A DNA stretch of 64,000 nucleotides from Glycomyces buryatensis (GTDB taxonomy: Bacteria; Actinomycetota; Actinomycetes; Mycobacteriales; Micromonosporaceae): contig NZ_STGY01000046.1 in the NCBI RefSeq assembly GCF_004912275.1, positions 1-64,000 on the forward strand. The letters are read 5' to 3'. The position numbers and the translations under genes are program-made. Under the pieces are notes generated by a model. That model ran no database searches. It was not told where the DNA came from and worked only from the letters and a program-made list of their open reading frames with translations. The stretch's first letter is position 1, and each line of letters opens with the position of its first letter. This document shows, piece after piece, positions 24,626 to 33,200 of the stretch.

Positions 24626-25448
24626 ACGGCACGAAGCCATCATCGAACTGTCCAAGAAGGTCCCCGGCCTACTGTCGAACCTGATCGCGCAGGCGACCGG
24701 GGAGGAAGTGCCCGCTCACGACGCCGTCCGGCATTCCGGCGAGGCGGCGAATCTCCTCGTTCCGATCGAGCGGCTATCCGACGGGGTCCAGGTGTTCTAC
24801 CGCGACGAGTCCCCGCAGCTCGCCGCGGTGTTCGAGATGCAGCACGCGACGGAACGAAGGAAGAAGCGAGACTGGCCGTACTTCGTCGCCGCGATGGAGC
24901 TCGAACACGACTGCCCGGCCGTCCTGATCGTGGTCACCGTGTCGGCCAAGACCGCCGCGTGGGCCCGCAAGCCGATTGAGTTCGGGTTCGGGCGCTGCGT
25001 CATGCGGCCGATCGTCATCTGCCTCGAAGAACTCGAACCGGGCGATGACATGGGGTTCATGCTCCTGTTCGCGCTCCGTGAGAAGGCGAGCAGAGGGGAC
25101 CTGGAACAGCTCTGGCGCGAGATCAACACCGTTCCCGAAGACCTGGCCAAACTGTATGCTGACATTGTCGGGGTCGGGTTGTTCGGGACTGATTCCTACG
25201 AGATCTGGAGTGACCTCATGAAGATCGAAGACATCCGTTACGAGCACCCGTACGCACAGGAACTCATCGCTAAAGGCAAAGCACAAGGTGAAGCGCGCGC
25301 GATTCTGGAGGTGCTCTCGTCGCGTGGCTTCGAAGTGTCTGACCGGTTGCGACGGAAGATTACCGGTTGCCAGGACCAGTCCCAGCTGTTGATCTGGCTC
25401 AGAGGGGCTGCCGTGACCGACGACGTGGAACGGCTCTTCAGCGAGTAG
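24612..25448 (+). CDS. Rpn/PD-(D/E)XK nuclease-like protein
   Basis: 278 aa. Homologous to the preceding protein. The presumed active site keeps Asp (LSDGVQVFY) and E-x-Q (AAVFEMQHATE), the latter as in related transposase-like PD-(D/E)XK proteins. Then WPYFVAAM..CPAVLIVVTVS..WARKPIEFGFG, and the AKGKAQGEARAILEVLSSRGFEVSD..LLIWLRGAAVTDDVERLF tail characteristic of this family (related to DUF4351/Rpn proteins). Rpn relatives are implicated in horizontal transfer and phage defence. Last gene before a 21-bp terminator stem. Confidence 0.65.
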   Translation: MPPGKRHEAIIELSKKVPGLLSNLIAQATGEEVPAHDAVRHSGEAANLLVPIERLSDGVQVFYRDESPQLAAVFEMQHATERRKKRDWPYFVAAMELEHDCPAVLIVVTVSAKTAAWARKPIEFGFGRCVMRPIVICLEELEPGDDMGFMLLFALREKASRGDLEQLWREINTVPEDLAKLYADIVGVGLFGTDSYEIWSDLMKIEDIRYEHPYAQELIAKGKAQGEARAILEVLSSRGFEVSDRLRRKITGCQDQSQLLIWLRGAAVTDDVERLFSE

Positions 25449-25458
25449 ATTCGCTTTC

Positions 25459-25503
25459 GAACGCCTTGGGCCCAACCGCATCGCGGTTGGGCCCAAGGCG
25501 TTC
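25459..25503. terminator. Strong terminator closing the accessory island operon
   Basis: A perfect 21-bp stem (arms 25459-25479 and 25483-25503, GAACGCCTTGGGCCCAACC..) with a 3-nt loop. Confidence 0.8.
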
Positions 25504-25695
25504 CGGTCATGAACGGCCGCAGTACCTTCCTGCCCGAAATCCCGGGTCCGTCCGATTGGCACGGTCTCAGACGGTCTCACGCGGTTAGCCGCCGCGTCGG
25601 TGGGTATACCTCAAACCGCAGACAATGGACGATCGGCCGCGATCGAGTGAGCGGCGGTCCGATCGATTCGCCGTATACGACCTGAGGAGACGACC

Positions 25696-25995
25696 ATGGT
25701 TCTGCACCGCACCCGCTACTACCCGCTGGCCGTGCAGATCCTGGCGGGCATCTGCATGGTCATCGCGGCGATCATCGCCCTGTTCCTGGTCTTGATCCTG
25801 CTGAACGCCAACCAGTCGAACCCGCTGGTGACCTTTGTCGGCAACATTGCGGACTGGTTCGCGTGGCTGTTCCACGACATGTTCTCCGCCGACAATGCGA
25901 GGATCCAGGCCCTGATCAACTACGGCCTCGCCGCCCTGGTGTATCTCGGGCTGGCCGGCCTGATCCACGCCCTGGGACGCCGCACCGTCGACTGA
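25696..25995 (+). CDS. Small integral membrane protein
   Basis: 99 aa, ATG after GAGGAGACGACC. Two clear membrane helices (about 12-35, VQILAGICMVIAAIIALFLVLILL, and about 74-92), with an amphipathic middle (FVGNIADWFAWLFHDMF). Similar small proteins occur widely in actinobacteria without known function. Stands alone, convergent with the YbjN gene. Confidence 0.65.
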   Translation: MVLHRTRYYPLAVQILAGICMVIAAIIALFLVLILLNANQSNPLVTFVGNIADWFAWLFHDMFSADNARIQALINYGLAALVYLGLAGLIHALGRRTVD

Positions 25996-26019
25996 CCGGC
26001 GCCGGGCGTCCCCGGCTCG

Positions 26020-26496
26020 TCAGTCCTCGGGTTTGAGGTGTTCGAAGGCTTCGAGGTTCCGGGTGGACTCGCCCCGGGCGAGGCGCCAGCGCCATTCCTC
26101 CTTGATGGACGTGGCGAAGCCGAGTTCGAGGATGACATTGAAGGTGTCGTCGGCGGCTTCGAGGACCGAGCCGAGGACGCGGTCGAGTTCGGTGGGGTTG
26201 ACGGAGGCGTGGGGGAGCCGCCCGACCAGGTGGATGTCGCCGGACTCGTCGATGGTGAAGGCGATGGCGTAGAGCTTGCCGTTGCGGCGCAGCAACTCCG
26301 CCCACACCGCCTCCGTGTTCTCTTCGGGGCGGCGGGAGACGAAGGCCTCGACCCGGAGGGCGTGGTCTTCCCAGATGAGACTGCACGGGGTCGCGAGCTT
26401 GCGGCGGCCGGGCAGGGCGAGGTTCACCGCCCTGGGTCCGTCGGCCCGGTATTCGAGGCCGAGTTCGTCGAGGGCGGTGGTGAGGTTCGCGATCAC
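26020..26496 (-). CDS. YbjN-domain protein (T3SS chaperone-like fold)
   Basis: 158 aa. ALDELGLEYRADGPRAVNLALPGRRKLATPCSLIWEDHALRVEAFVSRRPEEN followed by FTIDESGDIHLVGRLP is the YbjN fold. It directly follows mshA (13 bp). In mycobacteria the equivalent gene (Rv0487) lies between mshA and the gpm1-senX3-regX3 group. Function unknown; perhaps a chaperone-like protein. Confidence 0.85.
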   Translation of the reverse strand: MIANLTTALDELGLEYRADGPRAVNLALPGRRKLATPCSLIWEDHALRVEAFVSRRPEENTEAVWAELLRRNGKLYAIAFTIDESGDIHLVGRLPHASVNPTELDRVLGSVLEAADDTFNVILELGFATSIKEEWRWRLARGESTRNLEAFEHLKPED

Positions 26497-26509
26497 GGTC
26501 CCAGCCTAT

Positions 26510-27814
26510 TCAGCAGGCGCTTTGGAGGCGGCCGGTCGCGTGGGATTCGGCGGCTCTTCGGTAGGAGGAGCGGATGCCCGTGGCGGTTTCCCTCCAGGAG
26601 AACAGGGCCGCGTGGGTGCGGGCGTTGCCCGCGAGGTCGGCTCTGAGGCTCGTGTCCCCCAGGATCTTTCGCAGGGCGTCGGCCCAGTCGTCGGCCGAGT
26701 GGGAGTCGACCAGGAGTCCCGAGCGGCCCTCGGCGACGGCGGTGGGGAGGCCGCCGACCTTCGCGGCGACGACCGGGGTGCCCGTGGCCTGGGCCTCGAG
26801 CGCGACCAGGCCGAAGGACTCGTTGTGGCTGGGGACGGCGACGACGTCGGCGGCGCGGTAGACCTGCGCGAGCGCCTCGCCCGAGCGGGGGCTGCGCCAT
26901 TGGACCGTGTCGCCCAGGCCCAGTTCCCAGGCCAGGCGCGGCAGCCAGTACGGGTCGGTGTTGGAGGGCCCGCCCACGAAGACCGGGACGATCTTCTCGG
27001 ACAGTTCGGGGTCCTGTTCCCGCAGCCGGGCGAGGCCGCGCAGCAGCACGTCGGGGGCCTTGGCCGGCTGGATGCGGCCGACGAACGCCACGACCAGCGC
27101 GCCCTGCGGCAGGTTCAGCGCCTCCCTTGCGGCCGTTCGGTCTCCGGGCCGGAACACGCCCAGATCGACGCCCGGGTGGACGACGGCGATGCGGCCCTCC
27201 GGGGCCCCGTAGTGGCCCTGCAGTTCGGCGGCCTCGGCGGCGGTGTTGGCGATGAGGAGGTCGGCCTCGGAGACGACCTGCTCCTCGCCGATGACGCGGG
27301 TGTACGGCTCGGGCGAGTCGCCCTCGGCGAGCCCGGCGTTCTTGACCTTCGCGAGGGTGTGGAAGGTCTGCACCAGCGGCACGCCCCACCGTTCGGCGGC
27401 GACCCAGCCGGCCTGGCCGGAGAGCCAGTAGTGGGCGTGGATGAGGTCGTAGTGGCCGGGCCGGCGGTGGGCCTCGGCGCGCAGGAGCCCGCCGGTGAAG
27501 GCGCACAGCTGAGTCGGCAGATCGTTCTTGGACAGTCCCTCGAAGGGGCCGGCGGGGACGTGGTGGACCAGGACGCCCGGTTCCGCCTCGACGGTGGGGG
27601 CCTCGTCGGAACTGGTGGCGCGGGTGAATATCTCGACTTCGACACCGGCGCGCGCGAGTTCGCGGGCGGTGTTGAGGACGTACACGTTCATGCCGCCGGC
27701 GTCACCGGTACCGGGCTGGGCGAGCGGTGAGGTGTGGACCGAGACCATCGCGACGCGTCGGATGGCCTGTTCCCGACATCGGGCCCGGAACACGGGGGTC
27801 CGCCTGCTGTTCAA
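26510..27814 (-). CDS. mshA: D-inositol-3-phosphate glycosyltransferase (mycothiol synthesis)
   Basis: 434 aa from the TTG at 27814, preceded by GGAGAGG at 8 nt; the frame stays open far upstream but alignment to known MshA begins at [14 protein letters not shown] fold, GT4 family: [24 protein letters not shown] (acceptor loop), [29 protein letters not shown] and the donor-binding [20 protein letters not shown]. It joins GlcNAc to inositol phosphate, first step of mycothiol. No other msh gene is in the window. Confidence 0.93.
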   Translation of the reverse strand: MNSRRTPVFRARCREQAIRRVAMVSVHTSPLAQPGTGDAGGMNVYVLNTARELARAGVEVEIFTRATSSDEAPTVEAEPGVLVHHVPAGPFEGLSKNDLPTQLCAFTGGLLRAEAHRRPGHYDLIHAHYWLSGQAGWVAAERWGVPLVQTFHTLAKVKNAGLAEGDSPEPYTRVIGEEQVVSEADLLIANTAAEAAELQGHYGAPEGRIAVVHPGVDLGVFRPGDRTAAREALNLPQGALVVAFVGRIQPAKAPDVLLRGLARLREQDPELSEKIVPVFVGGPSNTDPYWLPRLAWELGLGDTVQWRSPRSGEALAQVYRAADVVAVPSHNESFGLVALEAQATGTPVVAAKVGGLPTAVAEGRSGLLVDSHSADDWADALRKILGDTSLRADLAGNARTHAALFSWRETATGIRSSYRRAAESHATGRLQSAC

Positions 27815-28099
27815 ATGCTCGTCCTCTCCTCGGTCCTGCGACAAATGCGGCCGCCTGCACGGCACGCCCCTGTCACAACACGCAAAACACTCGCAATACT
27901 CCCGTGTCAAGCCGATAACCGACAAGGAACTACGGGGGCGAAGTGACGCGATCGGCAGGACCCGCAGGGAGGTACCGCGTTCGGGTGACTCTGGGGACAA
28001 GCCGGAAAATCCTTCGCGACACGGCCCGGAATGTCCCTCGAATCCGGGCAAGTCGTCCATGATGGGGTGACTTGTCATCACGAGGGGGGAGACAACACT

Positions 28100-28771
28100 A
28101 TGAGCACGGCCACCGTGCCCGCCGCGAGGCAGCCAACGATGTCACCGGTGTCCAAGTTCGGCGCGCAGCACTCGCTGCGTCGCCTGCCCGTTCAGGAGCG
28201 CTCTGCCGCACGCGTCCGCCGGATGCTCGACGCCGCCGCCGACCTGATCGAGGAAGTCGGATACGACCGCCTGTCCACCACCGCCATCGCCCAACGCGCC
28301 GACGTCGCCATCGGCAGCGTCTACCAGTTCTTCGGCGATAAGCGCTCACTTGCCGAGGCACTCAGCCAGCGGTACATCGACCTGTACTTCGAACGTCTCG
28401 GCGCCCGTTTCGACGCCGAGCCGCCCGAACACTGGCGTGCCGGCGTCGAGAGCGCCATCACCGAGTACGTCCACATGTATCGCACCGCACCCGGATTCCG
28501 CGTCCTCCACCTGGCCGACGCCATCGACCCGGGTCAAGCCGACACCGTCACCACCGGCGGCGACGTGATCGCCGCGCAGATCATCGGCGGTCTCGAACAG
28601 CGCTTCGGCCACGCCGGAGACGACGAGCTGCGCAAGACCGTCACCGTCGCCGTCGAGACCGGGCAGGCCCTGGTTCGCCTGGCCTTCCGCCGCGACAGCG
28701 AAGGCGACGCCTCCGCCATCGAAGAGGCGAAACGAGTGGTCTGCGACTACCTCGCCCGCCGGGTTTCGTAG
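28100..28771 (+). CDS. TetR-family transcriptional regulator
   Basis: 223 aa from ATG 28100 after GGGGGGAGA. The N-terminal helix-turn-helix is at about 28-80 ([47 protein letters not shown]). The C-terminal ligand domain has the [14 protein letters not shown] segment common in TetR_C groups. Divergent from mshA with about 285 bp between. Target unknown; the divergent neighbour or itself are likely. Confidence 0.87.
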   Translation: MSTATVPAARQPTMSPVSKFGAQHSLRRLPVQERSAARVRRMLDAAADLIEEVGYDRLSTTAIAQRADVAIGSVYQFFGDKRSLAEALSQRYIDLYFERLGARFDAEPPEHWRAGVESAITEYVHMYRTAPGFRVLHLADAIDPGQADTVTTGGDVIAAQIIGGLEQRFGHAGDDELRKTVTVAVETGQALVRLAFRRDSEGDASAIEEAKRVVCDYLARRVS

Positions 28772-28803
28772 CGACTCACAACCGCCCGCACCGGGCCGCA
28801 CGG

Positions 28804-28848
28804 CCGCACCGGGCCGACTACTCTTCAATGAGTGTCGACCCGGTGCGG
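28804..28848 (+). terminator. Hairpin after tetR gene
   Basis: CCGCACCGGGcCGAC / GTCGaCCCGGTGCGG, 14 of 15 pairs, 15-nt loop. Confidence 0.6.
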
Positions 28849-28922
28849 TCGTGAACAATCCCAGCGGCGCAGCGACTGACCCGCAGTCGCACCGGAACGC
28901 CCTTGGACTCTTGAGGAGCAGC

Positions 28923-31034
28923 ATGGCGAACCCGACGGCCGATCTCCAGGCAGTCCTGCGGATCCGCCCGTTCAGGCGGCTGTGGGCCGTCCTCGGCCTG
29001 GCCTCCTTCGGCGACTGGCTCTCCCTGTTCGCCACCGCCGGCTTCGCCCAGTCCCTGTTCGACGACATGGCCGCCAAGGGCTTCGCGTTCTCCGGCACCA
29101 TCATCCTGCGGCTGTTCCCGTCGCTGGTGTTCGGGCCCATCGCCGGCGTCTTCGCCGACCGGTTCGACCGCCGCAAGACCATGGCCGTGTGCGACCTCGT
29201 CCGCTTCGCGCTCATCGCCTCGGTCCCCACCGTCTACATCGCGACCGGCTCGGTCCCGCTGACCGTCACCTGGCTGGCCATCGCCCAGATCTGCATCGAG
29301 ATCACCGTCCTGGTCTGGACCCCGACGAAGGAGGCGGCGGTCCCCAACCTGCTGCCGCCCGAGAAGTACGAGACCGCCAACCAGCTCAGCCTCGCCACCA
29401 CCTACGGCATCGCCCCGCCCCTGGCCTTCGGCATCCTCGCCGCCCTCGAACGCGGCTCCGCCATCTGGTCCGACGTCGGCATCTGGGCCCAGCCCATGGT
29501 CATCGCCCTCTACATCGACGCGGCCATGTTCCTCACCCTGGCCATCACCGTCTACTTCTTCATCCCCGAGATCTCCGGCCGCTCCGGCGCCCCGCGCGTC
29601 AAGGGCGCCAGCGTCTGGTCCGAATTCCTCGAAGGCTGGCGCTACGTGCGCACCACCGAGCGGGTCAAGGGCCTCATCTACGGCATGCTCGGCGCCTTCA
29701 GCGGCGCGGGCATCCTCATCGGATCCGGCACCGTCTACGCCGGCACCCTCGGCGCCGGCGACGCGGCCTTCTACATCCTCGCGGTGTTCCTCTTCCTCGG
29801 ACTCGGCGCCGGCATCGCCGCCGGGCCCCGCCTCATCGGCGAACTCTCCCGGCTGCGCTGGTTCGGCATGAGCATCGTCCTGGCGGGCGCCGGCCTCGCC
29901 CTCGACGCGGTCGCCCCGTGGCTGTGGGTCGCCCTGCTCGGCGCGGTCATCATCGGCCTCGGCGCCGGCATGGCCTTCCTCGCCGGGATCACGCTGCTGC
30001 AGAAGGAGGTCGGCGACGAGATCCGCGGCCGCATCTTCGGCTTCATCGCCGTCTCGGCGCGCGTCATCCTCATGGTCTCGATGACCATCGCCGCCCCGCT
30101 CGTCGGCTGGCAGGCCGCCCGCCAGCTCGACCTCGGCGTCGCCGTCATCAACATCTCCATGAGCCGCATCCTGCTGTTCGCCGCCGCCGCCCTCGTCGTC
30201 TGGCTCGGCATCACCGCCTTCCGCAACATGGACGACAAGCCCGGCGTCCCCGTCCTCGCCGACCTCTGGTCCTCCCTGCGCGGACGGCCGCTCTCGGCCG
30301 CCGTCCCCACCGACTCCAAGGGCTACTTCGTCGCCTTCGAAGGCGGCGAAGGCGCCGGCAAGTCCACCCAGGCCGTCAAGCTCGCCGCCTGGCTCAAACT
30401 CCGCGGCTACGAGGCCGTCCTCACCCGCGAACCCGGCGCCACCGACATCGGCATGCGCATCCGCACGCTCCTGCTCGACACCGGCGGCGACTCCGCCCCC
30501 GACCCGCGCGCCGAAGCCCTGCTCTACGCCGCCGACCGGGCCCAGCACGTCGACAAGATCATCCGGCCCGCCCTCGAACGCGGCGCCGTCGTCGTCACCG
30601 ACCGCTACATCGACTCCTCCATCGCCTACCAGGGATCCGGGCGCAGCCTCGGCAAGGGCGAGATCGCGTGGGTCTCCGCCTGGGCCACCGGCGGACTCAA
30701 ACCCGACCTGACCGTCCTGCTCGACGTCGAGCCCGAGGACGGACTGCACCGCGCCAAGGCCGGCGGCGAAGGCGACCGGCTCGAACAGGAACAGCTCGAA
30801 TTCCACCAGAAGGTCCGCCAGACCTTCCTCGACCTCGCCGAGGCCGAACCCAAGCGCTACCTGGTCATTCCGGCCGGCCCCACCGTCGACGAGATCGCCC
30901 ACACCGTCCGCGAAGCCGTCGCCGAGCGCCTCGACATCCGCACCGAGGCCACCCGCACCGAAACCGCCTGGCCCGGCCTCGACACCGACAACAGCCAGTG
31001 GAACAACGTCGCCGAAGAGGCCGGAAGGCCATGA
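28923..31034 (+). CDS. tmk: MFS transporter-thymidylate kinase fusion
   Basis: 703 aa from ATG 28923 (GAGGAG 5 nt upstream; a GTG at 28851 lacks an RBS). Residues 1-430 form a 10-12 helix MFS domain (FGPIAGVFADRFDRRKTMAV is the loop 2-3 motif). Residues about 465-690 are a complete dTMP kinase: P-loop GGEGAGKST (about 475), DRYIDSSIAYQG, and REPG. The kinase makes dTDP for DNA synthesis. Such fusions occur in other actinobacteria; the role of the transporter half is unknown. Overlaps holB (ATGA). Confidence 0.9.
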   Translation: MANPTADLQAVLRIRPFRRLWAVLGLASFGDWLSLFATAGFAQSLFDDMAAKGFAFSGTIILRLFPSLVFGPIAGVFADRFDRRKTMAVCDLVRFALIASVPTVYIATGSVPLTVTWLAIAQICIEITVLVWTPTKEAAVPNLLPPEKYETANQLSLATTYGIAPPLAFGILAALERGSAIWSDVGIWAQPMVIALYIDAAMFLTLAITVYFFIPEISGRSGAPRVKGASVWSEFLEGWRYVRTTERVKGLIYGMLGAFSGAGILIGSGTVYAGTLGAGDAAFYILAVFLFLGLGAGIAAGPRLIGELSRLRWFGMSIVLAGAGLALDAVAPWLWVALLGAVIIGLGAGMAFLAGITLLQKEVGDEIRGRIFGFIAVSARVILMVSMTIAAPLVGWQAARQLDLGVAVINISMSRILLFAAAALVVWLGITAFRNMDDKPGVPVLADLWSSLRGRPLSAAVPTDSKGYFVAFEGGEGAGKSTQAVKLAAWLKLRGYEAVLTREPGATDIGMRIRTLLLDTGGDSAPDPRAEALLYAADRAQHVDKIIRPALERGAVVVTDRYIDSSIAYQGSGRSLGKGEIAWVSAWATGGLKPDLTVLLDVEPEDGLHRAKAGGEGDRLEQEQLEFHQKVRQTFLDLAEAEPKRYLVIPAGPTVDEIAHTVREAVAERLDIRTEATRTETAWPGLDTDNSQWNNVAEEAGRP

Positions 31035-32197
31035 GCGTCCAGGCGGAGGCCGGCGTCTTCGACGAGCTCGTCGGCCAAGACGAAACCCAGCGCGTCCTCG
31101 CCGCAGCCGCGATCGGACGCGGCATGACCCACGCGTGGCTCTTCACCGGCCCGCCGGGATCCGGCCGCTCCACCGCCGCCGTCGCCTTCGCCGCCGCCCT
31201 CCAATGCGACACCGGCGGCTGCGGCGAATGCCATGCCTGCCGCACCGTCCTGGGCGGCACCCACCCCGACATCACCCGCGTCATCCCCGAAGGACTCTCC
31301 CTCGGCGTCGACCAGGTCAGGTCCCTCATCCTCGAAGCCGGACGCACCCCCACCTCCGGGCGCTGGCAGATCCTCATCATCGAAGACGCCGACCGGCTCA
31401 CCGAGGCCGCCGCGAACGCGCTCCTCAAAGCCGTCGAGGAACCGCCGGCGCGGACCGCGTTCCTGCTGTGCGCGCCCTCGACCAACCCCGCCGAGATCTC
31501 CGTGACGATCCGCTCCCGCTGCCGCGTCCTGGTGCTGCGCCAGCCACCGGTCGCCGCCATCGCCGACCTGCTGGTGCGCCGCGACGGACTCCCACGGCGT
31601 GAAGCCGAGCTCTACGCCGCCGCCGCGCAGGGTCACGTGGGCCGCGCCCGCCGCCTCGCCACCGACGCCGAGGCCCGCGCCAAACGCCACGACGTCCTCC
31701 AGATCCCCAGGCGCCTCACCGGACTCGGGGCGTGCTTCGCCGCCGCCGTCGAACTCATCGAGGCCGCCGAGGCCGAAGCCTCCGGGACCTACACGGACCG
31801 GTCGGCCGCCGAGAAGGAAGCACTGGAGACCGCACTCGGCAAGGGCGGCACCGGAAAGGGCGCCACCAAGGCGGCGAGGGGCTCGGCCGCCGCGCTGAAG
31901 GAGCTGGAGAAGCGCCAGAAGACCCGCGACACCAGGGCCCAACGGGACTCACTGGACCGGGCGCTGGTCGACCTGGCGGCGTTCTACCGCGACGCGCTGG
32001 CGGTGGGCTTCAGCGCGAGGGTCGAGCCGATCCACCCGGACATGGCCGACACGGCCAGAGCGGCCGCGACGAAGCTCAGCGCCGAATCCCTGCTGCGAAG
32101 GATCGACGCGATCCTGGAGTGCCGCACGGCGATCGAGCGAAACGTCCGCCCCAGGATCGCCGTCGAGGCCATGATGACGAGGCTCTGGCAAAGCTGA
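31031..32197 (+). CDS. holB: DNA polymerase III delta' subunit
   Basis: 388 aa. AAA+ clamp-loader subunit: GVFDELVGQDE, P-loop GPPGSGRST (Lys replaced by Arg, as commonly in delta', which does not need to hydrolyse ATP), a Cys4 zinc module (CDTGGCGECHAC plus an earlier Cys), HPDI, IEDADRLTEAAANALLKAVEEPP and the SRC motif (TIRSRCR). The C-terminal third has an Ala/Lys/Glu-rich insertion. Translationally coupled to tmk, a common bacterial pairing. Confidence 0.92.
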   Translation: MSVQAEAGVFDELVGQDETQRVLAAAAIGRGMTHAWLFTGPPGSGRSTAAVAFAAALQCDTGGCGECHACRTVLGGTHPDITRVIPEGLSLGVDQVRSLILEAGRTPTSGRWQILIIEDADRLTEAAANALLKAVEEPPARTAFLLCAPSTNPAEISVTIRSRCRVLVLRQPPVAAIADLLVRRDGLPRREAELYAAAAQGHVGRARRLATDAEARAKRHDVLQIPRRLTGLGACFAAAVELIEAAEAEASGTYTDRSAAEKEALETALGKGGTGKGATKAARGSAAALKELEKRQKTRDTRAQRDSLDRALVDLAAFYRDALAVGFSARVEPIHPDMADTARAAATKLSAESLLRRIDAILECRTAIERNVRPRIAVEAMMTRLWQS

Positions 32198-32214
32198 CCG
32201 TCACACCCGGAAGC

Positions 32215-32343
32215 ACTGTCATACCCGCGGGCCACGATTGAATCGGGGGACTGCCCAACGGCGATTTGTCGGCAATCGCCGCAAATGCGGCCGGCCCCTC
32301 CGACTGTCACACCCTGGCGCCATAGTTGATAGTGGGGGGGACC
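32215..32343 (+). repeat. Two promoter-like direct repeats without a gene
   Basis: CTGTCATAC-N8-CACGAT (32216-32238) and CTGTCACAC-N8-CATAGT (32304-32326), each followed by TTGA..G and GGGGGGAC. They share spacing with the tnpB promoters. No plus-strand gene follows, so they are orphan promoters, decayed remnants or drivers of an unannotated RNA. Confidence 0.4.
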
Positions 32344-32379
32344 CCACCGGTCCGATTTGAAGGCTGATGCCCCAACTTG

Positions 32380-32979
32380 TCACTGAGTCCACAGGTGATG
32401 AATGAAGGCGTCGTGCGGCTTCGGGAGGTGTCCCGTCCTGGACCAGCGGTACCAGGCCGCTTCCTCCACCACTCGCACGCAGAAGTCCCCATCGATCTCG
32501 AACGGCTCTGAGACGCAACGGAAGTCGTCTCGATACCCCTCGTTCGTCCAGTACCAGACCCGCCGCCCGATCAGCACCGGCGAGTCCGAGGCCGGGACCG
32601 GCCCGCGGATCGGCGGCTTGTCCGGGTCCGTCAACCGGTCGATCAGGTAGCCCGGCGGCGGGATGATCGGGTCGGGGTTCGGCTCCCGCTGCTGCACCCA
32701 CACGTCGTCGGCCGGCACCAGTGAAGCGAACGCGTCGCCGTCCCCGTCGACCGCGCGGTAGTAGTCCGCCTCGGTTATCAAGGGCACCAGCATCATGCCG
32801 TCCCGCGTGATCGGGTCGTCCGCTCGCAGATCGAATCGCCAGCCCACGCCGGGCACCCCGCACACCACCCGCGCCGAGTGGATATCGAGCACCCGTTTGG
32901 CCGGGACCGGCACCAGCACCGGCGGGGGATCTGGCACCTCGAAGGCGTCGTCGGCAAGGCCCACAGCACACTCCCGCAT
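32380..32979 (-). CDS. Hypothetical protein
   Basis: 199 aa, acidic, Pro-rich (PDPPPVLVPVPAKRVLDIHSARVVCGV; NPDPIIPPPGYLIDR). No signal peptide or membrane helix. The C-terminal part (RRVWYWTNEGYRDDFRCVSEPFEIDGDFCVRVV) is strand-rich. I do not recognise it. The predicted TnpB element 2 right end lies about 40 bp upstream of its start, so that insertion may have affected its promoter. Confidence 0.55.
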   Translation of the reverse strand: MRECAVGLADDAFEVPDPPPVLVPVPAKRVLDIHSARVVCGVPGVGWRFDLRADDPITRDGMMLVPLITEADYYRAVDGDGDAFASLVPADDVWVQQREPNPDPIIPPPGYLIDRLTDPDKPPIRGPVPASDSPVLIGRRVWYWTNEGYRDDFRCVSEPFEIDGDFCVRVVEEAAWYRWSRTGHLPKPHDAFIHHLWTQ

Positions 32980-33017
32980 ATTCAGACATACCCGCTCACC
33001 TTGGAGGGCGTGCGGGA

Positions 33018-33200
33018 GTCAAGTGGCCTCCGGCTGAAGCCGGGAGGCTTGTACCTCATCCTCCGTCGCCGGCTGCGACGTGGCGGGTAAATCGTAGCCG
33101 CTAGGCGGCTGCTCGGGATCCTTGACTAACAGCCCAAGCCATCCGCCCACGTGCACGCACGTTGACGGAGGCTATGACATCGGCCGGTCCAGCGAGACCG
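33018..33200 (-). ncRNA. Predicted omega-RNA of TnpB element 2
   Basis: By analogy with known TnpB systems the scaffold should cover the tnpB 3' end and the 80 bp between its stop and the right end, which includes a 21-nt hairpin. The guide would begin at about 33017 reading leftward (TCCCGCACGCCCTCCAAGGT). The 5' limit is uncertain. Confidence 0.35.

Noticed and set aside
28818-32197. Long open frames antisense or out of frame to the MFS-tmk/holB genes
   Set aside because: Arg/Pro/Gly/Asp-rich shadow translations typical of high-GC coding DNA; the real frames show clear domain motifs.
31031-32197. P-loop Arg in holB as a sign of a dead gene
   Set aside because: Delta' subunits of many actinobacteria have this change; the other motifs are intact.
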